Assembly (NCBI GenBank): GCA_023389095.1
Contig: JAEWFB010000229.1
Location: forward strand, 1 to 5,322
Direction of reading: 5' to 3'
Length of the DNA stretch: 5,322 nt
Source of the DNA: Actinomycetes bacterium
GTDB lineage: Bacteria; Actinomycetota; Actinomycetes; Actinomycetales; Dermatophilaceae
The notes beneath the pieces are model-generated. The model did no database searches, had not been told where the DNA came from, and was given only the letters and a program-made list of their open reading frames with translations. This document shows, piece by piece, positions 1-5,322 of this stretch. The position numbers and the translations under genes are program-made. How positions within the stretch are numbered: position 1 is the first letter of the stretch; each line of letters opens with the position of its first letter.

Positions 1-870
1 GCCAGCGCCCGGGCCCGGGTGGTCACCTCGGAGGTGGGCGGCGTGGTGACGTTCGAGAACGTCGTCACCGCCGCCGACCCGACCGGAGGCTACGGCGCCC
101 CGGACGGCACCCTCTCCCCCGGTCCCACCGGTGCCGCCACCACCTCGCAGGGGCCGTCCGTGGCCTCCCTCCCCGTCGGCGTCGACGAGGCGCGCATGGT
201 GCTCAGCGTCCCGGCCGACAAGCTCGACGGCGTCCTGACCGACCTGTCCGGCCTCGGCTCGGTCTCCTACCGCTCGTCGCAGAGCGAGGACGTGACCGAG
301 ACCTTCGTCGATGCCCAGGCCCGGGTCCAGCCGGCCCGCGACAGCATCACGCGCGTGCGGGCGCTGCTGGCCAAGGCCACCGACCTGCAGCAGATCGTCC
401 TGCTCGAGAGCGAGCTGAGCCGCCGCCAGGCCGACCTCGACTCGCTCCAGCAGCGACTCGCCGACCTCGAGCGGCGCACCACCAACAGCGACGTCACCCT
501 GACGATGTGGACCGCGGCAACCACCCCGGTGACGGCCACCACCGGTGACGACGTCGCGTCGCGGCTGCGCGGCGCGTGGGACGGGCTGCTCACCTCGGCC
601 ACCGTCATCGTCACCGGCCTCGCGGCCCTGCTGCCGTGGATCGTCGTCCTCGGCCTCGGCGCGTTCGTCATCCTCCGGTTCCGGCGTCGCCGAGGTTCCC
701 GGTCACCGGTGCGGGCGGGCGCCACGGCCACGACGACCACCGGCTCGTCGTCCGCCCCGACGAGCGGCGTCCCGGCTCCGGGTGTCCCCAGCACCGTCGG
801 AGCGCCGGCCACGACGGCCCCGGCGGCGCAGCCGTCGGGCGAGCCCACCCCACCCGCGGCGAACGAATGA
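1..870 (+). CDS. DUF4349 domain-containing membrane protein (5' end missing)
   Basis: The reading frame is open from the first base and ends at TGA 868-870, so 289 C-terminal codons are visible and the N-terminus, where this family usually carries a signal or lipoprotein peptide, is outside the window. The visible order fits DUF4349: a GGxV-type segment (about nt 34-60), a strand-rich part with VPADKLDGVLTDLSGLG (about nt 211-258), the family hallmark DVTETFVDAQAR (nt 289-324), a heptad-like coiled coil rich in Leu, Arg and Glu (about nt 340-480), and a return beta segment ending DVTLTMWT. One membrane helix follows (about nt 598-675), then a basic RFRRRRGSR stop-transfer patch and an Ala/Pro/Thr/Ser-rich tail of about 55 residues that looks disordered. 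The Arg patch suggests that the tail is cytoplasmic and the DUF4349 domain is outside. The molecular function of the family is not known to me. The gene converges on the murJ-family gene. ATG/GTG codons near the left edge should not be taken as the true start. Confidence 0.88.
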   Translation, partial: ASARARVVTSEVGGVVTFENVVTAADPTGGYGAPDGTLSPGPTGAATTSQGPSVASLPVGVDEARMVLSVPADKLDGVLTDLSGLGSVSYRSSQSEDVTETFVDAQARVQPARDSITRVRALLAKATDLQQIVLLESELSRRQADLDSLQQRLADLERRTTNSDVTLTMWTAATTPVTATTGDDVASRLRGAWDGLLTSATVIVTGLAALLPWIVVLGLGAFVILRFRRRRGSRSPVRAGATATTTTGSSSAPTSGVPAPGVPSTVGAPATTAPAAQPSGEPTPPAANE

Positions 871-919
871 CGCGTGGCCGCCCCGGCCCCGGCCCGAGTG
901 TGGCGCCGGGGCGGACGCG
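871..919. terminator. Hairpin between convergent genes, probable bidirectional terminator
   Basis: A perfect 10-bp inverted repeat, CCGCCCCGGC at 878-887 and GCCGGGGCGG at 905-914, encloses a 17-nt loop. An outer 5-bp arm, CGCGT at 871-875 with ACGCG at 915-919, extends the stem after a 2-nt bulge (876-877). The structure starts right after the stop of the DUF4349 gene (TGA 868-870) and ends 2 nt before the murJ stop at 922-924, so it fills the 51-bp gap. The position and symmetry suit termination from both sides. There is no T-tract on either strand, which is common for actinobacterial terminators but makes intrinsic termination less certain. It could instead serve mainly to protect 3' ends. 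Confidence 0.62.
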
Positions 920-921
920 GG

Positions 922-2646
922 TCAGCGGCCGAGGCGACGGCGCACGAGGTTGGCGACGTCGCGGACCTCGCGGACGTGCAGGAGGTGGGCGACCCCGACG
1001 TAGACGACGGTGAACACCACCGCGACGAGGCCGATCTCGACGGCGTTCGCGATCATCCGCCCCGCGGTCGTCGTGCCTTCGCCCTCGGCGGCGTAGACGC
1101 GGATCGGGGCGAGGACGTTGTGGGTGCCCAGCGCGAGCAGCCCCGCCACGAGGGCCGCCACGCCGGCGCGGGCCGCGGTGTCGAGCACCGCGGCGCCCCC
1201 GAGCGGACCGACCCGGGTACGGCACGCCCGGAGGCCGTAGGCGCAGCTGACGACGTTGCCGACGGTCTGCCCGAACGCCATCACCGCCACGGCATACGGC
1301 GGGGGCACGAGCAGCGTGACACCGAGGGCCAGCAGGCTCGTCCCGGTGAGCATGACCTGCATGATGAACGTGGGGCGTCCGTCCTCGAGGGCGAACAGGG
1401 TGCGGTAGCACAGCAGGTCGATGCCGAACGGGATGATCCCGAGGATCATGACGACGAGCGTGATCGCCGCTGTCTCGACGGACCTGAGGTTGAGGCCGGG
1501 GTTGAGCAGGGCGATGACCGGCTCGGCCTCGACCATGACGAACGCCATGACGGCGACGTTGACGACGAGGGGCAGCGCCATCCCCGTTCGCATGTCCTCC
1601 TGCATCCGCTCCACGCGGCCGCCCGCCGCGGCGGCCGAGAGCCGCGGGAACAGGGCCGTGATGATCGAGACGGTGATGAAGGCGTGCGGCAGCATGAAGA
1701 TCGTGAAGGCGATGCCGTAGACCGCCGGTCCGCCGATCGGGGCGGCCTCCGTGCTGAAGCTGGCCGCGTGGTTGAGGGCGCCCTGGCTGACGAAGAAGCC
1801 GAGCTGCGAGACGACGAGGCCGACGAAGGCCCAGACGGCGAGGCGGCTCACCCCGCCCAGTCCCGCCCCCCGGATGCCCCACCGCGGCCGGTAGCGGAAG
1901 CCGGTGCCGCGCAGCGCCGGCACGAGCGCGAGGGCCTGCACGACGACCGAGATCGTGGCCGAGCCGGCGAAGAGCCAGATCATGCCGGCGGACCACTGCT
2001 CCGGGGTGCGCGGCACCTCGTGGCCGTCGACGACCTGGTGCGGCGCCGGGTAGAGCACCATGAACACGACGAGGCCCGCCACGGCGACGACGTTGGCCAT
2101 GAACGGCGCCCACGCGAACGCGCCGAACCTGCCGCGGGCGTTGAGGATCTGGCCGAGCAGCGCGAACAGGCCGTAGAAGAAGATCTGCGGCAGCGTGATG
2201 AACGAGAACGCGAGGGCGAGCTGCTTGACGCTGGGGTCGCTCGTGCCGGCGAGCATCCACACGAACAGGCCCGCGCCGGCCGTCACGAGCACGGTGATGA
2301 CCCCCATGCCGACGAGGGCGAGGGTGATGACGCGGTCGGTGAACTCCTGGCCACCGTCGGGCAGGCGCATCGCGCGCGAGAGCGACGGGATGAGGACGGC
2401 GTTGAGGATGCCGCCGGCCGCGAGCATGTAGAGCACGTTGGGCAGCGTGTTGGCCAGCGAGAACGCGTCTCCGGCCAGCTCGGCGCCGATGATCGCGGTG
2501 ATGAGCCCGGCACGGACCGTGCCGAGGACACGGGAGGCCATCGAGCCGCCGAACATCGTCAGGCTTGAGCGCGCGACCGACGGCGCCGACTCCGGCTCCA
2601 GGCCGGGCGCGCTGTCGCGGGGTGCCTCCGGTGCCGGTGCCGTCAT
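922..2646 (-). CDS. murJ: MurJ/MviN-family lipid II flippase (574 aa)
   Basis: This polytopic protein belongs to the MOP superfamily, whose MurJ members flip the peptidoglycan precursor lipid II across the cytoplasmic membrane. After a hydrophilic Pro/Ala-rich N-terminus (residues 1-25), about 14 hydrophobic segments can be placed: near 29-57, 62-92, 104-131, 144-168, 178-200, 219-245, 266-288, 306-336, 354-382, 391-420, 427-447, 450-475, 486-507 and 531-557. Family signatures are SRVLGTVR (38-45), DAF (60-62), LPN (68-70) with a following GGILNAVLIPSLS, LNARGRFGAFAWAP (168-181) and ALFPRLS (331-337). R39, R45 and D60 match E. coli R18, R24 and D39 by eye. The E. coli R52 and R270 positions appear to be Y73 and T315. 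There is no C-terminal pseudokinase-like extension of the sort seen on mycobacterial MviN. The start is ATG at 2646-2644, whose ATGA overlaps the hemE stop, so translation is probably coupled. The same frame stays open upstream through hemE, but that part is a shadow. The family call is firm; whether it is the main MurJ or a paralogue is open. Confidence 0.9.
   Translation of the reverse strand: MTAPAPEAPRDSAPGLEPESAPSVARSSLTMFGGSMASRVLGTVRAGLITAIIGAELAGDAFSLANTLPNVLYMLAAGGILNAVLIPSLSRAMRLPDGGQEFTDRVITLALVGMGVITVLVTAGAGLFVWMLAGTSDPSVKQLALAFSFITLPQIFFYGLFALLGQILNARGRFGAFAWAPFMANVVAVAGLVVFMVLYPAPHQVVDGHEVPRTPEQWSAGMIWLFAGSATISVVVQALALVPALRGTGFRYRPRWGIRGAGLGGVSRLAVWAFVGLVVSQLGFFVSQGALNHAASFSTEAAPIGGPAVYGIAFTIFMLPHAFITVSIITALFPRLSAAAAGGRVERMQEDMRTGMALPLVVNVAVMAFVMVEAEPVIALLNPGLNLRSVETAAITLVVMILGIIPFGIDLLCYRTLFALEDGRPTFIMQVMLTGTSLLALGVTLLVPPPYAVAVMAFGQTVGNVVSCAYGLRACRTRVGPLGGAAVLDTAARAGVAALVAGLLALGTHNVLAPIRVYAAEGEGTTTAGRMIANAVEIGLVAVVFTVVYVGVAHLLHVREVRDVANLVRRRLGR
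2643..2646 (-). other. ATGA stop/start overlap joining hemE and murJ
   Basis: Read on the minus strand, bases 2646-2643 are ATGA: the ATG opens the murJ-family gene and the TGA closes hemE. Only a weak G-rich stretch precedes this ATG, so re-initiation by ribosomes that finish hemE is the likely way the flippase is translated. The two genes must share one transcript unless a promoter lies inside hemE. Confidence 0.85.
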
Positions 2647-3695
2647 CGGCGGCCCGAGTGCTCGTGGACGAGCTCGGTGACGCGCGTCAGGACGTCGGGG
2701 TCGGTGTTCGGCGGGACGCCGTGCCCGAGGTTGAACACGTGCCCGGGTGCCCGGCGCCCCTCGTCGACGATCTCGAGGACGCGCCGCTCCAGGGCCTCCC
2801 ACGGCGCGAAGAGCAGGGCCGGGTCGAGGTTGCCCTGGACGGCGTAGCGGTCGCCGAGCCGTGCGACGGCGTCGGTGATCGAGACCCGGTAGTCGACGCC
2901 GACGACGTCGGCGCCCGCCTCGCCCATGAGCTCGAGCAGCTCTCCGGTGCCGACGCCGAAGTGGATGCGGGGGACGTCGAGGTCGGCGACCGCACCGAGC
3001 GCGACCGCCGAGTGCGGCATCGCCCGGGCGCGGTAGTCGGCGCGCGACAGCGCGCCGGCCCACGAGTCGAACAGCTGGACGGCGCTCGCCCCGGCCTCGA
3101 CCTGGACCCGGAGGAACTCGCCCGAGATCTGGGCGAGCCGCTCGCACAGGGCGTCCCACAGCTGCGGGTCGCCGTGCATGAGGGCCTTGGTCTTCTCGTG
3201 GTTCTTCGACGGGCCGCCCTCGACGAGGTAGGAGGCGAGGGTGAACGGGGCGCCGGCGAAGCCGATGAGCGGCGTGGCGCCGAGCTCGGCCACGAGCAGG
3301 CGGACGGCCTCGGTGACGTAGGGGACGTGGTCGGCGCTCAGCGGCACGAGCTGGTCGAGGTCGGCCGGCGTGCGGATCGGCCGGGCCACCACCGGACCGA
3401 CGCCGGGCACGATGTCGAGGTCGACCCCGATGGCCTTGAGGGGCACGACGATGTCGCTGAAGAAGATGGCCGCGTCGACGCCGTGGCGCCGCACGGGCTG
3501 CAACGTGATCTCGGTGACGAGCTCGGGGCGCATGCACGACTCGAGCATCGGCACGCCCTCGCGGACGGATCGGTACTCGGGCAGCGAGCGCCCGGCCTGG
3601 CGCATGAACCACACCGGGGTGCGCCCGACCGGCTCGCGGCGCGCGGCGCGCACGAGGTCGCTCTGTCGCGTGGCAGTGGGGGCATACGTCGGCAC
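2643..3695 (-). CDS. hemE: Uroporphyrinogen decarboxylase (350 aa)
   Basis: HemE is a cytosolic enzyme that removes the four acetate carboxyl groups of uroporphyrinogen III to give coproporphyrinogen III, the branch point to haem; most actinobacteria continue by the coproporphyrin-dependent route. The length is typical of the family. Signatures seen are TPVWFMRQAGRSLPEYR (26-42) with substrate-binding Arg 32 and Arg 36, FFSDI with Asp 81 (the pyrrole-binding Asp, human D86), SYLVEGG with Tyr 156, FDSWAG with Ser 211, and the C-terminal NLGHGVPP with His 325. No key residue is missing. The start is GTG at 3695-3693, supported by an AGGA Shine-Dalgarno 7 nt upstream; an ATG at 3685-3683 is out of frame. 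The stop (TGA, 2645-2643) overlaps the murJ start. DUF3000 lies divergently across a 177-bp region. Confidence 0.97.
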   Translation of the reverse strand: MPTYAPTATRQSDLVRAARREPVGRTPVWFMRQAGRSLPEYRSVREGVPMLESCMRPELVTEITLQPVRRHGVDAAIFFSDIVVPLKAIGVDLDIVPGVGPVVARPIRTPADLDQLVPLSADHVPYVTEAVRLLVAELGATPLIGFAGAPFTLASYLVEGGPSKNHEKTKALMHGDPQLWDALCERLAQISGEFLRVQVEAGASAVQLFDSWAGALSRADYRARAMPHSAVALGAVADLDVPRIHFGVGTGELLELMGEAGADVVGVDYRVSITDAVARLGDRYAVQGNLDPALLFAPWEALERRVLEIVDEGRRAPGHVFNLGHGVPPNTDPDVLTRVTELVHEHSGRR

Positions 3696-3702
3696 CGGTC
3701 AA

Positions 3703-3706
3703 TCCT
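3703..3706 (-). promoter_or_regulatory. Shine-Dalgarno site deciding the hemE start
   Basis: On the minus strand AGGA lies at 3706-3703, with 7 nt between it and the GTG at 3695-3693. This is good spacing for a ribosome binding site and favours the GTG start over later codons. It overlaps the weak -10-like CAGGAT, so the two readings (Shine-Dalgarno leader or leaderless mRNA) compete; the first seems more likely. Confidence 0.6.
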
Positions 3707-3797
3707 GCCACGGGTGCGGTCGTGCTCCGGTCCGCCACGGCGGGTGCCCGATCGCCCGACTGCGGGTGTTCTGGGTGACAGGAGTGACGTCTGGCCG

Positions 3798-3813
3798 GAC
3801 CTGTGTCGACCTG
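3798..3813. repeat. Tandem GACCTG half-sites spaced one helical turn apart
   Basis: GACCTG occurs at 3798-3803 and again at 3808-3813, a 10-bp period that puts both copies on the same face of the DNA. It lies about 23-38 bp upstream of the rightward -35 candidate, a place where an activator could bind. Two 6-mers in GC-rich DNA can arise by chance, so a regulatory role is only a possibility. Confidence 0.25.
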
Positions 3814-3836
3814 CCCGGAACGCCCCGGCGTGCCCT

Positions 3837-3866
3837 GAGACAGATCCGGGGCTCCCGGCTTACCCT
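3837..3866 (+). promoter_or_regulatory. Candidate promoter of the DUF3000-rnd unit, leaderless type
   Basis: GAGACA at 3837-3842 matches four of six bases of the TTGACA -35 box, and TACCCT at 3861-3866 fits the actinobacterial TAnnnT -10 box, with an 18-bp spacer. The -10 ends 6 nt before the GTG at 3873, so transcription would start at or very near the first base of the start codon. No Shine-Dalgarno precedes that GTG, which agrees with a leaderless mRNA, a common arrangement in actinobacteria. Confidence 0.5.
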
Positions 3867-3872
3867 CATCTG

Positions 3873-4457
3873 GTGCACACGAGAACGTTGCCGGGAGGCC
3901 ACGGGGCGGTTTTTGCGAGGACGCTGACCGCCCTGCGCGACGTCCGGCTGCGTTCGGAGGTGCGGGTCACCGAGGTCCCGGCCCCGACGCGCATCGCGCC
4001 GTACGCCGCCGCGCTGACCGCCGACGTCATCGACGTCACCGACCCCGAGGAGGACCTCGCCACGGGCCGGTTCGTCCTCCTGCACGACCCCGCCGCCCCC
4101 GACACGTGGGACGGCCAGTGGCGCGTCGTGACCTTCGCACGCGCCGAGCTGGAGCCCGAGCTCGCGGGCGACCCGATGCTCGGGGCCGTCGGATGGTCGT
4201 GGCTCAGCGACTCCCTCGCCGGCCGCGGCCTCACGTGGACGGCCGAGGCCGGCACGGTGACGCGCGTCGTCAGCGAGAGCTTCGGCGGCCTGGCCGACCG
4301 TGAGGCGAACGTCGAGATGGAGATCCGCGCCTCGTGGACCCCCACGGCCGGTGACGTCGTCGAGCACCTGCGTGCCTGGGCCGACATGCTCTGCACCATC
4401 GCGGGCATCCCGCCGCTGCCCGACGGCGTCGTCCCCCTGCCGGGGCAGCGCCGGTGA
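3873..4457 (+). CDS. DUF3000 family protein (194 aa)
   Basis: This is a conserved actinobacterial protein of unknown function, comparable to M. tuberculosis Rv2680. Family-like blocks are FARTLTALRDVRLRSEVRVTEVPAPTRIAPYAAAL near the N-terminus, then GRFVLLHDPAAPDTWDGQWRVVTFARAELEPELAGDPML, GWSWLSDSL, a GTVTRVVSESFGGL stretch, and MEIRASWTP with a C-terminal AWADMLCTIAGIPPLP. It has no signal peptide or membrane segment, so it should be cytosolic. The chosen start is GTG 3873: it leaves about 15 residues before the conserved part, as in relatives, and it sits where the -10 box predicts the mRNA to begin. TTG 3888 is a weaker alternative, and the frame remains open upstream without meaning. A GGGAGG at 3893-3898 lies inside the gene with no in-frame start behind it. 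The stop TGA overlaps the next gene's GTG (GTGA, 4454-4457), so the two are probably translated together. Confidence 0.88.
   Translation: MHTRTLPGGHGAVFARTLTALRDVRLRSEVRVTEVPAPTRIAPYAAALTADVIDVTDPEEDLATGRFVLLHDPAAPDTWDGQWRVVTFARAELEPELAGDPMLGAVGWSWLSDSLAGRGLTWTAEAGTVTRVVSESFGGLADREANVEMEIRASWTPTAGDVVEHLRAWADMLCTIAGIPPLPDGVVPLPGQRR
4454..4457 (+). other. GTGA start/stop overlap joining the DUF3000 gene and rnd
   Basis: The GTG at 4454-4456 opens the RNase D gene, and the TGA at 4455-4457 closes the DUF3000 gene. A G-rich stretch (GGGG at 4442-4445) upstream is a weak Shine-Dalgarno candidate. The overlap points to coupled translation and matched amounts of the two proteins. Confidence 0.75.
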
Positions 4458-5322
4458 CGGCGCACGCAGAGCACACCGGAACCGACCCGGCGGGCGGCCT
4501 CGAGGCCGAGGCGACCGCTCAGGAGCCGGCGGCCACCGCGTCCACGACCACCATCGAACCGACCCCGCTGTTGCACCCGCGCGACGGCGTCCCCGACGTC
4601 GTGACCGACGAGCGCACCCTCGTGCGCGCCGCGGAGGCGATCGCCCGCGGCACCGGCCCCGTCGGCATGGATGCCGAGCGCGCGTCCGGCTACCGGTACG
4701 GCCAGCGCGCCTACCTCGTGCAGCTGCGTCGCGAGGGTTCGGGCACGTGGCTCGTCGACCCCGTCGCGTGCCCCGACCTCTCCCCGCTGCAGGAGGCCAT
4801 CGGCGACGCCGAGTGGATCCTGCACGCGGCCACCCAGGACCTCCCGTGCCTCACCGAGGTCGGGCTGCGCCCGCACGCGCTCTTCGACACCGAGCTCGGC
4901 GGCCGACTCGCCGGCCTGCCGCGCGTCGGCCTCGGCGCCATGGTCGAGCACTACCTCGGGCTCCAGCTGGCCAAGGAGCACTCGGCCGTCGACTGGTCCA
5001 CCCGCCCGCTGCCCGAGCCGTGGCTGCGCTACGCCGCCCTCGACGTCGAGGTGCTCGCCGACCTGCGCGAGGCGGTGGCCGCCGACCTCGTCGGGCAGGG
5101 CAAGGGCAGCTGGGCCACCGAGGAGTTCGAGAGCCTGCTGTCCTTCACCGGCCCGGAGCCCCGCGTCGACCCCTGGCGACGCACCTCCGGCATGCACCGC
5201 GTCCGCGGGCGGCGCGGCGTCGCCGTCGTGCGCGAGCTCTGGTTCTGGCGCGACACCGTGGCCCAGCAGCGAGACGTCTCCCCCGGCCGGGTGCTGCCCG
5301 ATGCCGCCATCAGCGAGGTCGC
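4454..5322 (+). CDS. rnd: Ribonuclease D-like 3'-5' exonuclease with HRDC domain (3' end missing)
   Basis: The visible 289 residues encode a DEDDy exonuclease of the RNase D family, enzymes that trim 3' ends of tRNA and other stable RNAs in the cytosol with two metal ions. An Ala/Thr/Glu-rich, probably disordered leader (1-45) is followed by the exonuclease domain (about 50-215). Exo I is GMDAERASGYRY with Asp 73 and Glu 75, Exo II is ILHAATQDLPCL with Asp 129, and Exo III is RYAALDVEVL with Tyr 193 and Asp 197. All five catalytic positions are present. After a linker, RELWFWRDTVAQQRDVSPGRVLPDAAISEV (about 260-289) is the start of an HRDC nucleic-acid binding domain, cut by the window edge. 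The best start is GTG 4454, overlapping the DUF3000 stop; a later start cannot be excluded because the leader is poorly conserved. Rv2681 of M. tuberculosis is the likely counterpart. The family and active site are clear; the natural substrate in actinobacteria is not. Confidence 0.92.
   Translation, partial: MTAHAEHTGTDPAGGLEAEATAQEPAATASTTTIEPTPLLHPRDGVPDVVTDERTLVRAAEAIARGTGPVGMDAERASGYRYGQRAYLVQLRREGSGTWLVDPVACPDLSPLQEAIGDAEWILHAATQDLPCLTEVGLRPHALFDTELGGRLAGLPRVGLGAMVEHYLGLQLAKEHSAVDWSTRPLPEPWLRYAALDVEVLADLREAVAADLVGQGKGSWATEEFESLLSFTGPEPRVDPWRRTSGMHRVRGRRGVAVVRELWFWRDTVAQQRDVSPGRVLPDAAISEV

Larger units (their letters stand above)
3696..3872. promoter_or_regulatory. Divergent control region between hemE and the DUF3000 gene
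   Basis: This 177-bp region is the only sizeable non-coding stretch in the window. It separates the starts of hemE (leftward) and the DUF3000 gene (rightward), so it should hold promoters for both units. TA dinucleotides are almost absent; the only one sits in the rightward -10 candidate. For hemE the best -10-like hexamer is CAGGAT on the minus strand (3707-3702), a poor match that overlaps the Shine-Dalgarno, so the true hemE promoter is not clear. Short direct repeats occur in the middle: GTGAC at 3775-3779 and 3784-3788, and GACCTG at 3798-3803 and 3808-3813. Confidence 0.6.

Noticed and set aside
874..2568. A 564-codon plus-strand frame antisense to murJ.
   Set aside because: Its composition (Asp/Glu/Arg/His-rich, repetitive) is an antisense shadow of a membrane protein gene, while the opposite strand shows clear MurJ motifs.
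2647..3738. The murJ frame stays open upstream through all of hemE, giving one 938-codon frame that could look like a fusion protein.
   Set aside because: The upstream part translates to Arg/Pro/Ala-rich low-complexity sequence, which is the alternate-frame shadow of hemE in GC-rich DNA. The real MurJ homology begins just after the ATG at 2646.
3711..3747. CGGGTGC occurs twice (3711-3717 and 3741-3747) in the control region.
   Set aside because: Short GC-rich words recur by chance in this composition, and the copies have no clear phasing with any promoter element.
2565..3872. A long plus-strand open frame antisense to hemE that runs into the DUF3000 gene.
   Set aside because: It is rich in Asp, Glu, Arg, Val and Gly with no domain, the usual antisense artefact when codon third positions are G or C. 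DUF3000 homology starts only after about 3873.
3893..3898. GGGAGG, a strong Shine-Dalgarno-like motif near the start of the DUF3000 gene.
   Set aside because: No in-frame ATG, GTG or TTG follows at a usable distance (the nearby TTG at 3913 is out of frame), so it is probably just coding sequence.
3866..5197. A 443-codon minus-strand frame across the DUF3000 and RNase D genes.
   Set aside because: The plus strand has conserved DUF3000 blocks and all DEDDy catalytic motifs; the minus frame has no recognisable domain and no promoter or ribosome site.

Overview
This 5.3-kb window is GC-rich (clearly above 65% by eye) and almost fully coding, with G/C at third codon positions and GTG starts. The gene content (a DUF3000 gene, an actinobacterial-type RNase D with an HRDC domain, hemE, and a DUF4349 membrane protein) indicates an actinobacterium. 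Micrococcales, perhaps Intrasporangiaceae, is my best guess, but that placement is only an impression.

Layout from left to right. (1) Positions 1-870, plus strand: the 3' part of a DUF4349 membrane protein gene whose start lies outside the window. (2) Positions 871-921: a 51-bp gap between convergent genes, filled by a strong GC-rich hairpin that probably acts as a two-way terminator. (3) Positions 3695 down to 922, minus strand: a two-gene unit, hemE (uroporphyrinogen decarboxylase) followed by a murJ/mviN-family lipid II flippase gene, joined by a 4-bp ATGA stop/start overlap. (4) Positions 3696-3872: a 177-bp divergent control region. It holds a good promoter candidate facing right that would give a leaderless mRNA, and a Shine-Dalgarno site for hemE facing left. 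(5) Positions 3873-5322, plus strand: a DUF3000 gene and an RNase D (DEDDy exonuclease) gene, joined by a 4-bp GTGA overlap. The RNase D gene runs off the right edge just inside its HRDC domain.

How the genes fit together. hemE next to divergent DUF3000 and rnd-like genes is an old actinobacterial neighbourhood; Mycobacterium tuberculosis has hemE (Rv2678c) close to Rv2680 and Rv2681. The unusual part is the murJ-family gene directly behind hemE, overlapping its stop codon, where a later haem gene (the hemY/cgoX type) might be expected. This couples a cell-wall flippase to haem synthesis at the level of translation. By eye the flippase also lacks two of the arginines known to matter in E. coli MurJ.

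I found no mobile element, CRISPR array, tRNA or rRNA, and no clear sign of a wholly new system. Most of the window is ordinary core-genome content. The hemE-murJ pairing, the leaderless promoter and the DUF3000-RNase D coupling are the points that deserve a second look.
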